Shown here: positions 38,776-47,605 of the stretch, piece by piece
Numbering within the stretch: the stretch's first letter is position 1
Layout of the letters: each line of letters opens with the position of its first letter
NCBI RefSeq assembly: GCF_019145355.1
Contig: NZ_JAHSTY010000001.1
Location: 2,108,001-2,172,000 of the forward strand
From: Pseudomonas azadiae
GTDB lineage: Bacteria; Pseudomonadota; Gammaproteobacteria; Pseudomonadales; Pseudomonadaceae
Direction: 5' to 3'
Length of the DNA: 64,000 nt
Notes under the pieces: generated by a model
Seen by the model: the letters and a program-made list of their open reading frames with translations, nothing else
The model's database searches: none
Told to the model about the DNA's origin: nothing
Position numbers and translations under genes: made by a program

Positions 38776-39012
38776 TTAGCTAGGCTGCATACACTCCACA
38801 GCCCGATCCGCCACCATCTTTGCCATCTCCACCAAGTGCATTACCGCCTTCTGCGGCGCACCCAGCGGCTCCCCGAGCACCTGCGATGTCGCCACCGCAC
38901 ACTGCAGCAACTCCGCCACACGCACCCAGGCATCCTCGAAGCTCAGTTCTTCATTGACAGTAAATGGGTTGGTCGCAGCCGACCACGGCGAATTCGAAAA
39001 AACGTTATCCAT
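38776..39012 (-). CDS. DUF6124 (DUF3077-like) Pseudomonas-specific small protein
   Basis: A 78-residue acidic protein of a family seen almost only in Pseudomonas. The central pattern FTVNEELSFEDAWVRVAELL and the following helix are typical. Function unknown; members are often near mobile or variable genes. A structured sequence lies in its 5' leader (39072-39146). Confidence 0.82.
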   Translation of the reverse strand: MDNVFSNSPWSAATNPFTVNEELSFEDAWVRVAELLQCAVATSQVLGEPLGAPQKAVMHLVEMAKMVADRAVECMQPS

Positions 39013-39071
39013 AGCAAAACCTCTAGCAGTAAGTGACTACCACCGTCCTTTCGCGACTAAACGAGTAGAGG

Positions 39072-39146
39072 TGGTGGCTGTACACAGGTTAGTCGACCGG
39101 CCGCTAGGCACCGGCGCACCCGGAGGTGCCCTGCGCACAGCCACCA
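39072..39146 (-). ncRNA. Candidate structured leader upstream of the DUF6124 gene
   Basis: A perfect 10-bp inverted repeat (TGGTGGCTGT / ACAGCCACCA) encloses 55 bases with an inner GCACC-TCCG-GGTGC hairpin on the minus strand. GCGACTAAAC occurs on both sides (about 39053 and 39207). The surrounding 39147-39541 has no gene I can support; a 92-codon minus-strand frame across it looks like a by-product of the structure. Confidence 0.4.
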
Positions 39147-39541
39147 TAAAGTGCAGGTGGGAAGACACCCGTCTTTGGGATGGCGCGTGCGCCTAGCGAA
39201 GTCCGGGCGACTAAACCCGATCACTGAATGTGCAGTGACAATCCGCAGCCTAGTCACCCATCCCCACTGGCGCAATGCAGTTGGGATTCTCTCGGAAACG
39301 TCCTGCAAATGAAAGGGAGAGGCCCTGCTGGCCACTCAAGATCAAGGCCAAAACCTGACAGCAATCCACTCGCTACTTAGAGTTGTGCAACAGGCTGCTG
39401 CACAAACCGCCAAACCTAATCGTCCCTTTTAAGTTGACAGTAAGACGCCTTCCAACCGATTTATCACCCAGCTTCCACCCATTAACCTGTGCCCATGTTG
39501 AACGCAACGCCCAACCAACCTAAACAAAAAAGGATTCAACC

Positions 39542-40174
39542 ATGAGCACTCCAACCTACAACCGCCTCAACAAAGACGACGCCGTAGTTCTGCTGGTCGA
39601 CCACCAAACCGGCCTGATTTCCCTGGTGCAGGACTTCTCGCCCAACGAGTTCAAGAACAACGTGCTGGCCCTGGCCGACCTGGCCAAGTTCTTCAACTTG
39701 CCGACCATCCTCACCACCAGCTTCGAGCAAGGCCCCAACGGCCCGCTGGTGCCGGAGTTGAAGGCGATGTTCCCGGATGCGCCGTACATCGCCCGCCCTG
39801 GCCAGATCAATGCGTGGGACAACGAAGACTTCGTCAAGGCGATCAAGGCCACCGGCCGTAAGCAGATCATCATCGCCGGCGTGGTCACGGATGTGTGCGT
39901 CGCGTTCCCGACCTTGTCGGCGCTGGCGGAGGGGTTTGAGGTGTTTGTGGTGACCGATGCGTCGGGCACGTTCAATACCACGGTGCAGCAGGCGGCGTGG
40001 AGCCGGATGACACAAGCGGGTGCGCAGTTGATGAACTGGTTTTCGGTGGCGTGTGAGCTGCAGGGCGACTGGCGCAACGATATTGAAGGGCTGGGGAATT
40101 TGCTGTCCCAGCGCATTCCCAACTATCGGAACTTGATGAATGGGTATGCGGCGCTGACGGCTCATCAGAAGTAA
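39542..40174 (+). CDS. ycaC: YcaC-like isochorismatase-family hydrolase
   Basis: A 210-residue cysteine hydrolase. The catalytic triad positions are visible: Asp in VVLLVDHQTGL, Lys in the middle (VKAIKATGRKQII) and Cys in AGVVTDVCVAFPTLSA. YcaC proteins have no settled natural substrate. AAAAGGA precedes the ATG. Apparently a single-gene unit ending at a bidirectional hairpin. Confidence 0.92.
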   Translation: MSTPTYNRLNKDDAVVLLVDHQTGLISLVQDFSPNEFKNNVLALADLAKFFNLPTILTTSFEQGPNGPLVPELKAMFPDAPYIARPGQINAWDNEDFVKAIKATGRKQIIIAGVVTDVCVAFPTLSALAEGFEVFVVTDASGTFNTTVQQAAWSRMTQAGAQLMNWFSVACELQGDWRNDIEGLGNLLSQRIPNYRNLMNGYAALTAHQK

Positions 40175-40192
40175 GTAGCAAAGCCGTACGAC

Positions 40193-40216
40193 AAGCCTGC
40201 CCTTAGAAGCAGGCTT
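40193..40216. terminator. Terminator between convergent genes
   Basis: Stem AAGCCTGC / GCAGGCTT with an 8-base loop between the YcaC and DUF1016 genes; no long T tract. Confidence 0.65.
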
Positions 40217-40222
40217 TCGCCG

Positions 40223-41254
40223 TTATTTAGCCAGTTCTCGTTCTATCTGCTCGATGCTTGGCAAACTGGTTTGCAGCTCCGCAGGCAACGATTCAACCAG
40301 TTGATATTCCGCCACCCCAATAGGCCGGTTGTTGTCACGCAACGCATATTCCGCCACGACCTCATTCTTGCCCTTGCACAACAGCAAGCCAATGGTCGGG
40401 CCATCCTGGGGATGTTTCAGTTGGGCATCCACAGCCGCGAGGTAAAAACTCAGTTTGCCCAGGTGCTCGGGCTTAAATTTGCCGGCCTTGAGCTCGATCA
40501 CAACGTAGCAACGCAGCTTCAAGTGATAGAACAACAGATCCACGAAGAATTCGTCACCGCCAACATCCAGCAAGACCTGCTGTCCGACGAAAGCGAACCC
40601 CGCGCCCAGTTCCAATAAAAAGTCAGTGACGTGCTTTATCAAGGCGTTTTCAATTTCACGCTCCTGGGCACCCCGGGTCAAGCTGAGGAAATCGAAGCGA
40701 TAAGGGTCTTTCAGCGATTCGCGCGCAAGATCGGATTGTGGTTTGGGCAGGTGGGTTTCGAAGTTGCTGACGGCTTTGCCACTGCGCTCCAGCAGACGAT
40801 TTTCGATGTGCATCACCAGCGTGTTGCGCGACCAGTTGTGCTCGATTGCCTGGCTAACGTACCAACGTCGGGTTTCGGGGCCGGGCAGTTTATCCAGCAG
40901 AGCCAGTTGGTGATACCAAGGCAACTGTGCAAGCACCTCTTGCACAAATTCCGCATCAGGCCAGGCCTGCGCAAAAGCACGCATGTACTTGAGATTACGT
41001 GGCGAAAATCCTTTCATTTTTGGAAAGGCCGCACGTAAATCCTGAGCGAGGCGCTCAATCACCTTGGTACCCCACCCCTGTTCGGCCTGGCGGATCAGAA
41101 TATCGTGACCGACCTGCCAATAGAGCAGCACCAATTCGCGGTTTACCGACAGTGATGCGCGTTGTTGGGCGGAGTGAATGCGACCTTTCAGGTCGCTCAG
41201 CCAGTCGCTGTAACCCGCAGGCGGTTCGATCAAGCCAATTGCGATTTCGCTCAT
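40223..41254 (-). CDS. PDDEXK nuclease-domain protein (DUF1016/YhcG)
   Basis: A 343-residue YhcG-type protein. The N-terminal DUF1016 part includes LVLLYWQVGHDILIRQAEQG and GFSPRNLKYMRAFAQAWP. The C-terminal PDDEXK nuclease core shows FFVDLLFYHLKLRCYVVIEL followed by KAGKF, the D...ExK set. These proteins are often near restriction or defence genes and have been linked to recombination or DNA processing, without a settled role. Here the neighbours are a broken MerR gene and an Rhs toxin. Confidence 0.9.
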   Translation of the reverse strand: MSEIAIGLIEPPAGYSDWLSDLKGRIHSAQQRASLSVNRELVLLYWQVGHDILIRQAEQGWGTKVIERLAQDLRAAFPKMKGFSPRNLKYMRAFAQAWPDAEFVQEVLAQLPWYHQLALLDKLPGPETRRWYVSQAIEHNWSRNTLVMHIENRLLERSGKAVSNFETHLPKPQSDLARESLKDPYRFDFLSLTRGAQEREIENALIKHVTDFLLELGAGFAFVGQQVLLDVGGDEFFVDLLFYHLKLRCYVVIELKAGKFKPEHLGKLSFYLAAVDAQLKHPQDGPTIGLLLCKGKNEVVAEYALRDNNRPIGVAEYQLVESLPAELQTSLPSIEQIERELAK

Positions 41255-41373
41255 GCCGTTTCACTCTTGAGTTTTGGGCAAGGCTAGTGAGCCGGTTCCG
41301 CGTTCACAAGGGGCAGCCAGCGCTCAAGGAAAGGTCTCGCAAAAGTTACAGATCCGTCCTGCTGGCAATCACA

Positions 41374-41735
41374 AATCGGCATATTGCGTTCGTCACGATT
41401 CGTCACTATGAGGCAATTGGGCTGCTGCCAGCGCCGCAACGCCTTTGCCATTACCGGGTTTATTCGGAGCAAAGCGTTGAGTTACTGATATTTATCAAGT
41501 GCGCTCAGCAGTTGGGGTTCAAGCTCAAGGAGTTGCAGGAGATTCTACGCAATAGTCCGCGAGAAACCTTGCCCTGGGACCGGCAGACCAGGCCATCACC
41601 CACAAGAAACGCGAGCTGGCCGCGCAGATTGCCGTGCTGCAGAAAATACAGGCGGGGCTGACAGCGTTTGAAAACCAGTTGAAAGAAGCGCAGGGGCAAA
41701 TGCTCGTCAATCAGTATGGTCGCTATTTGACGTAG
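41374..41735 (+). pseudogene. Frameshifted MerR-family regulator remnant
   Basis: The first part reads VTIRHYEAIGLLPAPQ...YRVYSEQSVELLIFIKCAQQLGFKLKEL, a clear MerR DNA-binding and hinge segment. Near 41580 the frame breaks; a different frame then gives QAITHKKRELAAQIAVLQ and ends at the TAG at 41733, a normal MerR coiled-coil end. The expected N-terminus before IRHYE has also lost its start codon. At least two lesions, so not functional. Confidence 0.8.
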
Positions 41736-41865
41736 CTCTTCAGCGCGAGTTAGCGCTGACTTTTGCGGCCCTTTCGTAAGCCCATTCTGATTTTCCCAAC
41801 CGTTCATCCAGTAGCTTTTCGCTGCGGCATTCTCCGACGCCTTGCCCCTCGTCGAGACGTCACGG

Positions 41866-44800
41866 ATGACCCACGCTGCCCACATTGCCCTTATCGAATT
41901 TGAGCTCAATGGCTTCCATCAGAGCCTGGAGGTTTATCGCCAGCAGATGAGCGCCTGGTATTCCCGTGCGCTGGAGTCGGTGAGTCATGGGTTGGATATG
42001 CCGTCGTTGCTGGGGATGGACCGGGTGTTGCGGGCGGGGGATTCGCTACGCTCCGTGAGTATTTCCGACTCTGAATTTGCCACCGTGGCCCAGTGTCCCG
42101 TGGGCGGTGAGCTGAAGATCGAGAGTCTGTTCGAGTCGGTGTATGACGTGCCGATCGGCAATATCCCGGTTGAGGTGATCGGGCTGGATGACGGCAGTTC
42201 CACCCTGATCATGCTGGATGATCAGGGCAAAGGCTCGCACTACTGCGCCGCGGGCGGACGCTATCAGGTGCGGGTGCAGGGTGCAGTTTCCGAGGAACAG
42301 GTGGGTGCGCTGTTCGCCACCTACAACGGGCTGACTTCAGATCTTGAGCAGTGGCTGCGCAAGCAATGGGCAGGTTTCAAACCGCATTGGGAGCAGTCCA
42401 CCGCCAGCGCGATTGGCAGCGGCGTGTTGGCGGGCAGTTGGGCCGCGATCCGCGATGTGTGGGACAGCATCAAGCTGGTGCAGGCGATTCTTGAAGACCC
42501 GCTGAAATTCGTCGAGCAGTTGGGTCATCAGGCCGCCCAACTGGCGCAGATCTCTATTGATACGCCCAAGGTCATGGAACAGGCGATGTTGCTGGCCAGT
42601 GACGAAGCGGCGCTGTTCCTGATGGTGCGCACGGCGATGATTTGGTTGGACGCATTGCCGCCCAGTGAGATCGCCGAGGTGGCCGCCGGGTTTGTGGTGT
42701 CGTTGCTGATTGACCTGGTGATTGGCGCGGTGCTGACCATCGCGTTACCGGCGGCGGGCGTAGCGTATTTGAGTTTGCGGCTGGTCAAGTATGGCGCGCG
42801 GATTCTTGAGGCTGCGGTGGGCTTTGTTAAGGGGCTTTTAGGGATTCTGACGCAGTTCATGCAGACAGTGGATCGCTACAAGGCGGTGGCGGTTCGCGGG
42901 GTGGCTGGCGGGCTGAAGCAAGGCAGGATGCAGATGCGCTGGAAGGCGCGGCAGAACGCGACTTTGAAGCAGACAGAGCATGTCGATGATGTGCCTGCGG
43001 TGGCGAAGAACCCGGCGGGAGATGCGGCCACTTCTGCGGATAAAACCGCCACCAACGGTTGCCCCGTGTCGATGGTCACTGGCGAGGAACTGCTGACGCT
43101 GACCGATGGTGCCCTGGACGGGATTCTGCCGTTCGAGTGGACCCGGTTGTACCGCACCAGTGCGGTGGAGGTGGATGTTGGATTGGGGTTTGGCTGGAGC
43201 CACTCTTTATCGCATCGGCTGAGTGTTTCTGGTGATTCGGTGGTGTGGGTCGATCATGAGAATCGGTCGACTGCCCTGCCCTTGCCCACGGTTTCTCGAC
43301 CAGCCATTACCAATAGCCTGGCTGAAGCGGCGATTTATCTGGGTGCTTTGCCGGATGAGTTGGTGCTGGCCCAGGCGTCGCGTTTCTATCACTTTCGCGA
43401 CGGTGTGCTGACCGCGATCAGCGATGCGTACGACAACCGGCTACGTATTTTCCGTAATTATCTTGGACAGATTGAGCGGCTCGATAACGGTGTCGGGCGC
43501 TCGCTGTTTCTGCGCTACGCATCGGGCCGCATCGTGGCGGTGGATTACCAGATTGAGCGGGCAGTGGACGACGGCCCGTTTGTCTGGGTGACGGAGCAGA
43601 ACGTTGTTTCCTACGCCTATGACGACCTTGGACGGTTGGTTTCGGCGACCAATGCCGTAGGCGAAAGCGAGGTTTATCGGTACGACGAACAGCACGTCAT
43701 TCTTGAGCGTGGGCTGGCCGGTGGGGCGAGTTTTTACTGGGAGTGGGAAAGGTCTGGCAAGGCGGCGCGATGTGTCCGGCATTGGGCCAGCTTTTCGCAG
43801 ATGGACACGCGGTATGTCTGGGATGACAACGGCAGTGTCACAGTTTTTAACGCCGACGGCAGCCAGGAAGTCTATGTGCACGATGATCGTGCGCGGCTGG
43901 TGCAACGCATCGACCCGGATGGCGCTCAACACTTCAAATCCTACGACGACAAAGGTCGGCTGACGGTTGAGCAGGATCCGCTCGGGGCAATCACGGCATA
44001 TCAATACGACGAAGCGGGCCGCTTGGTGGCGTTGTTTCCGGGGGACGATGAGCCGACAACCTACGAGCATGACAACGGTTTCGTACGGGTGGTGCGGCGT
44101 GGCGAGGCGGTCTGGAAGTACGAGCGTAATGAGCGAGGCGACATTACGCGCAGGTCCGATCCCGACGGTAATGCTACGGACTACAGCTACAACAGATACG
44201 GCCAGCTGGTTGGGGTTTGGTATCCCGATCACAGCTGTCACCGGCTCATTTGGAACGCGCGCGGGCAGTTGCTTGAAGAACAGTTGCCGAATGGCGGCCT
44301 CAAGCGCTATCGCTATGACGATCTTGGACGGCAGGTTGCGCGCGAAGATGAACATGGCGCGCTGACGCAGTATCAATGGGATGCCGCAGGCCGTTTGCTG
44401 AAACTGACTCAACCCGGTGGTGCCACGCGGGAATACAGTTACAACGCTTACGGAAAAATCACCTCCGAACGCGACGAACTGGGCCACGTCACCCGCTACG
44501 AATACGCTGACGGCCTGCACCTGATCAGCCGCCGCATCAACGCCGATGGCACCCAGGTCAACTACCGCTACGACAACGCCCGGCTGCTGCTGACCGAGAT
44601 CGGAAACGAAGCCGGCGAAACCTACCGACTCCAGTACCACAACAACGGCCTGATCCAGCAGGAAACCGGCTTTGACGGCCAGCGCACCGCCTACGTCTAC
44701 GACCTCAACGGCAATCTGCAGGAAAAAACCGAACACGGCGACGATGGCAGTCAGCTAATCACCCACTACGAGCGCGACCACGCCGGGCGCCTCGTACGAA

Positions 44801-46500
44801 AAACCCTGCCCGACGGCAATATCATCGATTACGCCTACGACCGCCAAGGCAATCTCCTCAGCGTCGACGACGGCCATTGGTTTTTAGCCTACGAATACGA
44901 CCCACAAAACCGCCTCACCGCCGAACACCAAGGCTGGGGCACCTTGCGCTACGGCTACGACGCCTGCGGCCAGCTCCAAAAGCTGCGCCTGCCCGACAAC
45001 AACCGCCTCACCTTCAACCACGACAAGGGCGGCCACCTCGCCACCGTAGAACTGAACGGTGAAGTGCTCACCTCACACCTGTTCAAATCCGGCCAGGAAC
45101 ACCAACGCCAACAAGGCCAATTGATCAGCCGCTACCACTACGACGATCAGCAGCGCCTCCACACCCACGCCGTCACCCAACAGAACAACTACTTCTACCA
45201 GCGCCACTACGACTACGACAAATCCGGCAACCTCACCCGCCTCAACGACACCCGCAAAGGCGAACACCGCTACCACTACGACCCACTGAACCGTCTCACC
45301 CGCGCCGACCATTCCCAAGGCGAACAGGAACGCTTCGCCCACGACCCGGCCGGCAACCTGCTCATGCAAGACCGCCCCGGCCCCGACATCGTCGCCGGCA
45401 ACCGCCTGATGATCCAGGGCGACCGCCATTACGACTACGACGCCTTCGGCAACCTCAACCGCGAACGACGCGGCAAAGGCCACCAACTCGTCACCGAATA
45501 CCGCTACGACTGCCAGCACCGCCTGATCGGCATCACCCAACCCAACGGAAAAACCGCCAACTACCGCTACGACCCGTTCGGCCGGCGTATCAGCAAGACC
45601 GTCAAAAACATCACCACCGAGTTCTTCTGGCAAGGCGACAAGCTGATCGCCGAACACCATGCGGACCGCCACCGCAGCTATCTCTACGAACCGGACAGTT
45701 TCCGGCCACTAGCCCTATTGGAAGGGTTTGGCCCCAAAGAAACCAATCCCTACCACTACCAACTCGACCACTTGGGCACGCCCCAGGAACTCACCGCCCC
45801 GGACGGCGAAATCGTGTGGTCCGCGCATTACCGTGCCTATGGCGAAATTAGCCGCCTAGACATAGGAAAAATCAACAATCCACTGCGCTTCCAAGGGCAG
45901 TACTTCGATCAGGAAAGCGGCCTGCACTACAACCGCCATCGCTACTACAATCCGGACATTGGTCGCTACCTGACGCCGGATCCGGTGAAGTTGGCGGGTG
46001 GGATCAATTCGTACCAGTACGTGCCCAACCCGACCGGGTGGGTGGATCCCCTAGGTTTGAACTCTTGCCCTGGCGGAGACGGGTGTAAACCAGAGGCGAT
46101 TGCCAAGGATCCGGCCAAATCGCCACAAGTGAATGAAGGAGAAGCTGAACTACCAAAAACTGGAGGAGCTCAGCGAGCAGCAAAATATTCCTCAAACTGG
46201 AAAACAGCCAGCCTGGATGAAAACGTAGTCAAATTTGCCAGCGCTAACCCAATCGTGACGACGACAGATAAGGGCAAGAAGATATACAAAAACCCTACCA
46301 ACGGCATTGAAATTGTAGAGGACCTCAATGGAGCCTACTTCAGGATCTATGATCCATCACTGCCAGGTAAACGACGCTATTTAAGTCTTGAAGGCATAGT
46401 CCCTAATAACAAAATATCTCATTCTGGAAAGCAAATAGGCAGAACGAAAAGCGAATACAATGAAGCTACCCATTTCAACAAAGGAGATTACAAAAAATGA
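41866..46500 (+). CDS. Rhs polymorphic toxin with C-terminal toxin tip
   Basis: A 1544-residue Rhs protein. Residues 1-260 are a helical N-terminal region, then a hydrophobic segment at about 270-330 (two or three membrane helices) that may help translocation. A DUF6531 domain begins near residue 393 (CPVSMVTGEELLTLTDGALD). About 20 YD/Rhs repeats fill 470-1360. The shell ends with GRYLTPDPVKLAGG and WVDPLGLN near 1398; the last 146 residues are a variable toxin tip that looks less GC-rich. The tip motif FRIYDPSLPGKRRYLSLEG resembles CdiA/Rhs tips I associate with BECR-type RNases, uncertainly. No PAAR or VgrG is next to it. ATG at 41866 chosen; a TTG eight codons upstream is possible. Confidence 0.9.
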   Translation: MTHAAHIALIEFELNGFHQSLEVYRQQMSAWYSRALESVSHGLDMPSLLGMDRVLRAGDSLRSVSISDSEFATVAQCPVGGELKIESLFESVYDVPIGNIPVEVIGLDDGSSTLIMLDDQGKGSHYCAAGGRYQVRVQGAVSEEQVGALFATYNGLTSDLEQWLRKQWAGFKPHWEQSTASAIGSGVLAGSWAAIRDVWDSIKLVQAILEDPLKFVEQLGHQAAQLAQISIDTPKVMEQAMLLASDEAALFLMVRTAMIWLDALPPSEIAEVAAGFVVSLLIDLVIGAVLTIALPAAGVAYLSLRLVKYGARILEAAVGFVKGLLGILTQFMQTVDRYKAVAVRGVAGGLKQGRMQMRWKARQNATLKQTEHVDDVPAVAKNPAGDAATSADKTATNGCPVSMVTGEELLTLTDGALDGILPFEWTRLYRTSAVEVDVGLGFGWSHSLSHRLSVSGDSVVWVDHENRSTALPLPTVSRPAITNSLAEAAIYLGALPDELVLAQASRFYHFRDGVLTAISDAYDNRLRIFRNYLGQIERLDNGVGRSLFLRYASGRIVAVDYQIERAVDDGPFVWVTEQNVVSYAYDDLGRLVSATNAVGESEVYRYDEQHVILERGLAGGASFYWEWERSGKAARCVRHWASFSQMDTRYVWDDNGSVTVFNADGSQEVYVHDDRARLVQRIDPDGAQHFKSYDDKGRLTVEQDPLGAITAYQYDEAGRLVALFPGDDEPTTYEHDNGFVRVVRRGEAVWKYERNERGDITRRSDPDGNATDYSYNRYGQLVGVWYPDHSCHRLIWNARGQLLEEQLPNGGLKRYRYDDLGRQVAREDEHGALTQYQWDAAGRLLKLTQPGGATREYSYNAYGKITSERDELGHVTRYEYADGLHLISRRINADGTQVNYRYDNARLLLTEIGNEAGETYRLQYHNNGLIQQETGFDGQRTAYVYDLNGNLQEKTEHGDDGSQLITHYERDHAGRLVRKTLPDGNIIDYAYDRQGNLLSVDDGHWFLAYEYDPQNRLTAEHQGWGTLRYGYDACGQLQKLRLPDNNRLTFNHDKGGHLATVELNGEVLTSHLFKSGQEHQRQQGQLISRYHYDDQQRLHTHAVTQQNNYFYQRHYDYDKSGNLTRLNDTRKGEHRYHYDPLNRLTRADHSQGEQERFAHDPAGNLLMQDRPGPDIVAGNRLMIQGDRHYDYDAFGNLNRERRGKGHQLVTEYRYDCQHRLIGITQPNGKTANYRYDPFGRRISKTVKNITTEFFWQGDKLIAEHHADRHRSYLYEPDSFRPLALLEGFGPKETNPYHYQLDHLGTPQELTAPDGEIVWSAHYRAYGEISRLDIGKINNPLRFQGQYFDQESGLHYNRHRYYNPDIGRYLTPDPVKLAGGINSYQYVPNPTGWVDPLGLNSCPGGDGCKPEAIAKDPAKSPQVNEGEAELPKTGGAQRAAKYSSNWKTASLDENVVKFASANPIVTTTDKGKKIYKNPTNGIEIVEDLNGAYFRIYDPSLPGKRRYLSLEGIVPNNKISHSGKQIGRTKSEYNEATHFNKGDYKK

Positions 46501-46829
46501 AAATAATTTGTACACCTCTTACGTTGGAGGCCATGAATTTATTAGACATAAACGACTGCCCGGACTCCTTACTCGAAAGCGTCACCCTCACCGACGATGA
46601 GTACGAGCAGTTTCTTGAATCAGGCGCACTGGAAGCTATAAACAATACGCTTGGAAAAATGATTGATGACTACGAAGACGAAGCAATCGACAACATTGAT
46701 GAGCTCAACAAAAGCTTAGCGATACTCAAAGACCATCTGACGCTTGGGAACTCCTTAACAATGAAAAAGCTGATCAACCTGAACACCCTTGCGATCAAAA
46801 ACCGTACAGGCCTTTTTTTCTACTTTTAG
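46497..46829 (+). CDS. Probable immunity protein for the Rhs tip
   Basis: A 110-residue acidic, Asp/Glu/Leu/Asn-rich protein that overlaps the rhs stop by 4 bases (ATGA), appears as AT-rich as the toxin tip, and has no signal peptide. Position, size and acidity are those of a cytoplasmic immunity protein. I recognise no family. It must be expressed with the toxin through coupled translation. Confidence 0.75.
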   Translation: MKIICTPLTLEAMNLLDINDCPDSLLESVTLTDDEYEQFLESGALEAINNTLGKMIDDYEDEAIDNIDELNKSLAILKDHLTLGNSLTMKKLINLNTLAIKNRTGLFFYF

Positions 46830-47023
46830 CTTATTACAAATACTCTAGTGCTCTAGCGGACACAGGAACCGTATCCTGCATACAATCAGCGCAGTAAGTT
46901 CTGGGCACAGGGTAATCCGCCCTTCGTCCTTGAATACCTAAGCATGAGCGAAAAATACTCATAGGCGATGAGCCAGATAGCATACGCAATCGGCTCACAG
47001 AATGAGCCGAATACCCTGCTTAA

Positions 47024-47287
47024 TCGGCTCACACCAAGGCAGTTCCCCAATCGACCACCCCAACCGAAGCTCGACCCATTGAGATGAATGTGCTCAACCG
47101 TCTGCTAGACGGCAGGGACAAGGGCTTTGAACATGACATCAGCGCCGCGCAGTATCAAACGGTAGCAAAGGTGTCCAAGGTCACCGCGACGCGTCACCTG
47201 GACGACATGCTGGAAAAGAACTGCCTTCTGCGCTTGCGCGGCGGAGGCCGCAGCACGCGTTATCAGGTCAATACAGCGGGCGAGTAA
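47024..47287 (+). pseudogene. 3' remnant of a Fic-family protein gene (C-terminal winged helix)
   Basis: The 67 codons from 47084 read NVLNRLLDGRDKGFEHDISA, then VSKVTATRHLDDMLEKN and LRGGGRSTRYQV, the usual C-terminal winged-helix end of Fic/DOC proteins (COG3177 type). Upstream the frame meets a stop at 47021 and no HxFxDGNGR motif is present, so the AMPylation domain is gone. The gap 46830-47023 has repeated ATCGGCTCAC pieces and nothing else I can assign. Confidence 0.7.
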
Positions 47288-47362
47288 CGCCCCCGCTCAT
47301 TTGCCCAGAATCCGCATGTCTGCTAGTGTCGCGCGGGTTTACCGTCTACCGGAATAGCCGCC

Positions 47363-47605
47363 ATGGCCCGCAAAAAAGTTGCACTCGATTTCGAACAATC
47401 CCTCGCCGACCTGCAAACCTTGGTCGAGCGTCTGGAGAACGGCGAGTTGTCGCTGGAAGACTCGTTGACCGCGTTTGAGCAAGGCATCGGCCTGACCCGT
47501 GACTGCCAGAGCGCGCTCGCACAGGCGGAGCAGAAGGTGCAGGTGTTGCTGGAACGTGATGGGGAGTTGGCCGAAGAACCTTTCGATGCGGAACAACCCG
47601 AATGA
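47363..47605 (+). CDS. xseB: Exodeoxyribonuclease VII small subunit
   Basis: An 80-residue XseB protein with the pattern [20 protein letters not shown] followed by [19 protein letters not shown]. It partners XseA in degrading single-stranded DNA. Its stop overlaps the ispA ATG by 4 bases; xseB-ispA-dxs is the common Pseudomonas order. Confidence 0.97.
   Translation: MARKKVALDFEQSLADLQTLVERLENGELSLEDSLTAFEQGIGLTRDCQSALAQAEQKVQVLLERDGELAEEPFDAEQPE

Noticed and set aside
39057..39335. 92-codon minus-strand frame upstream of DUF6124
   Set aside because: It coincides with the inverted repeats, has odd composition (many Trp, Cys, Arg), and is better explained as structured non-coding sequence.
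37554..41865. A prophage or R-pyocin locus next to the S24 regulator
   Set aside because: The regulator looks phage-derived, but no structural, lysis or integrase genes follow.
43441..44736. 431-codon minus-strand frame inside the Rhs gene
   Set aside because: Shadow of YD repeats; no motif.
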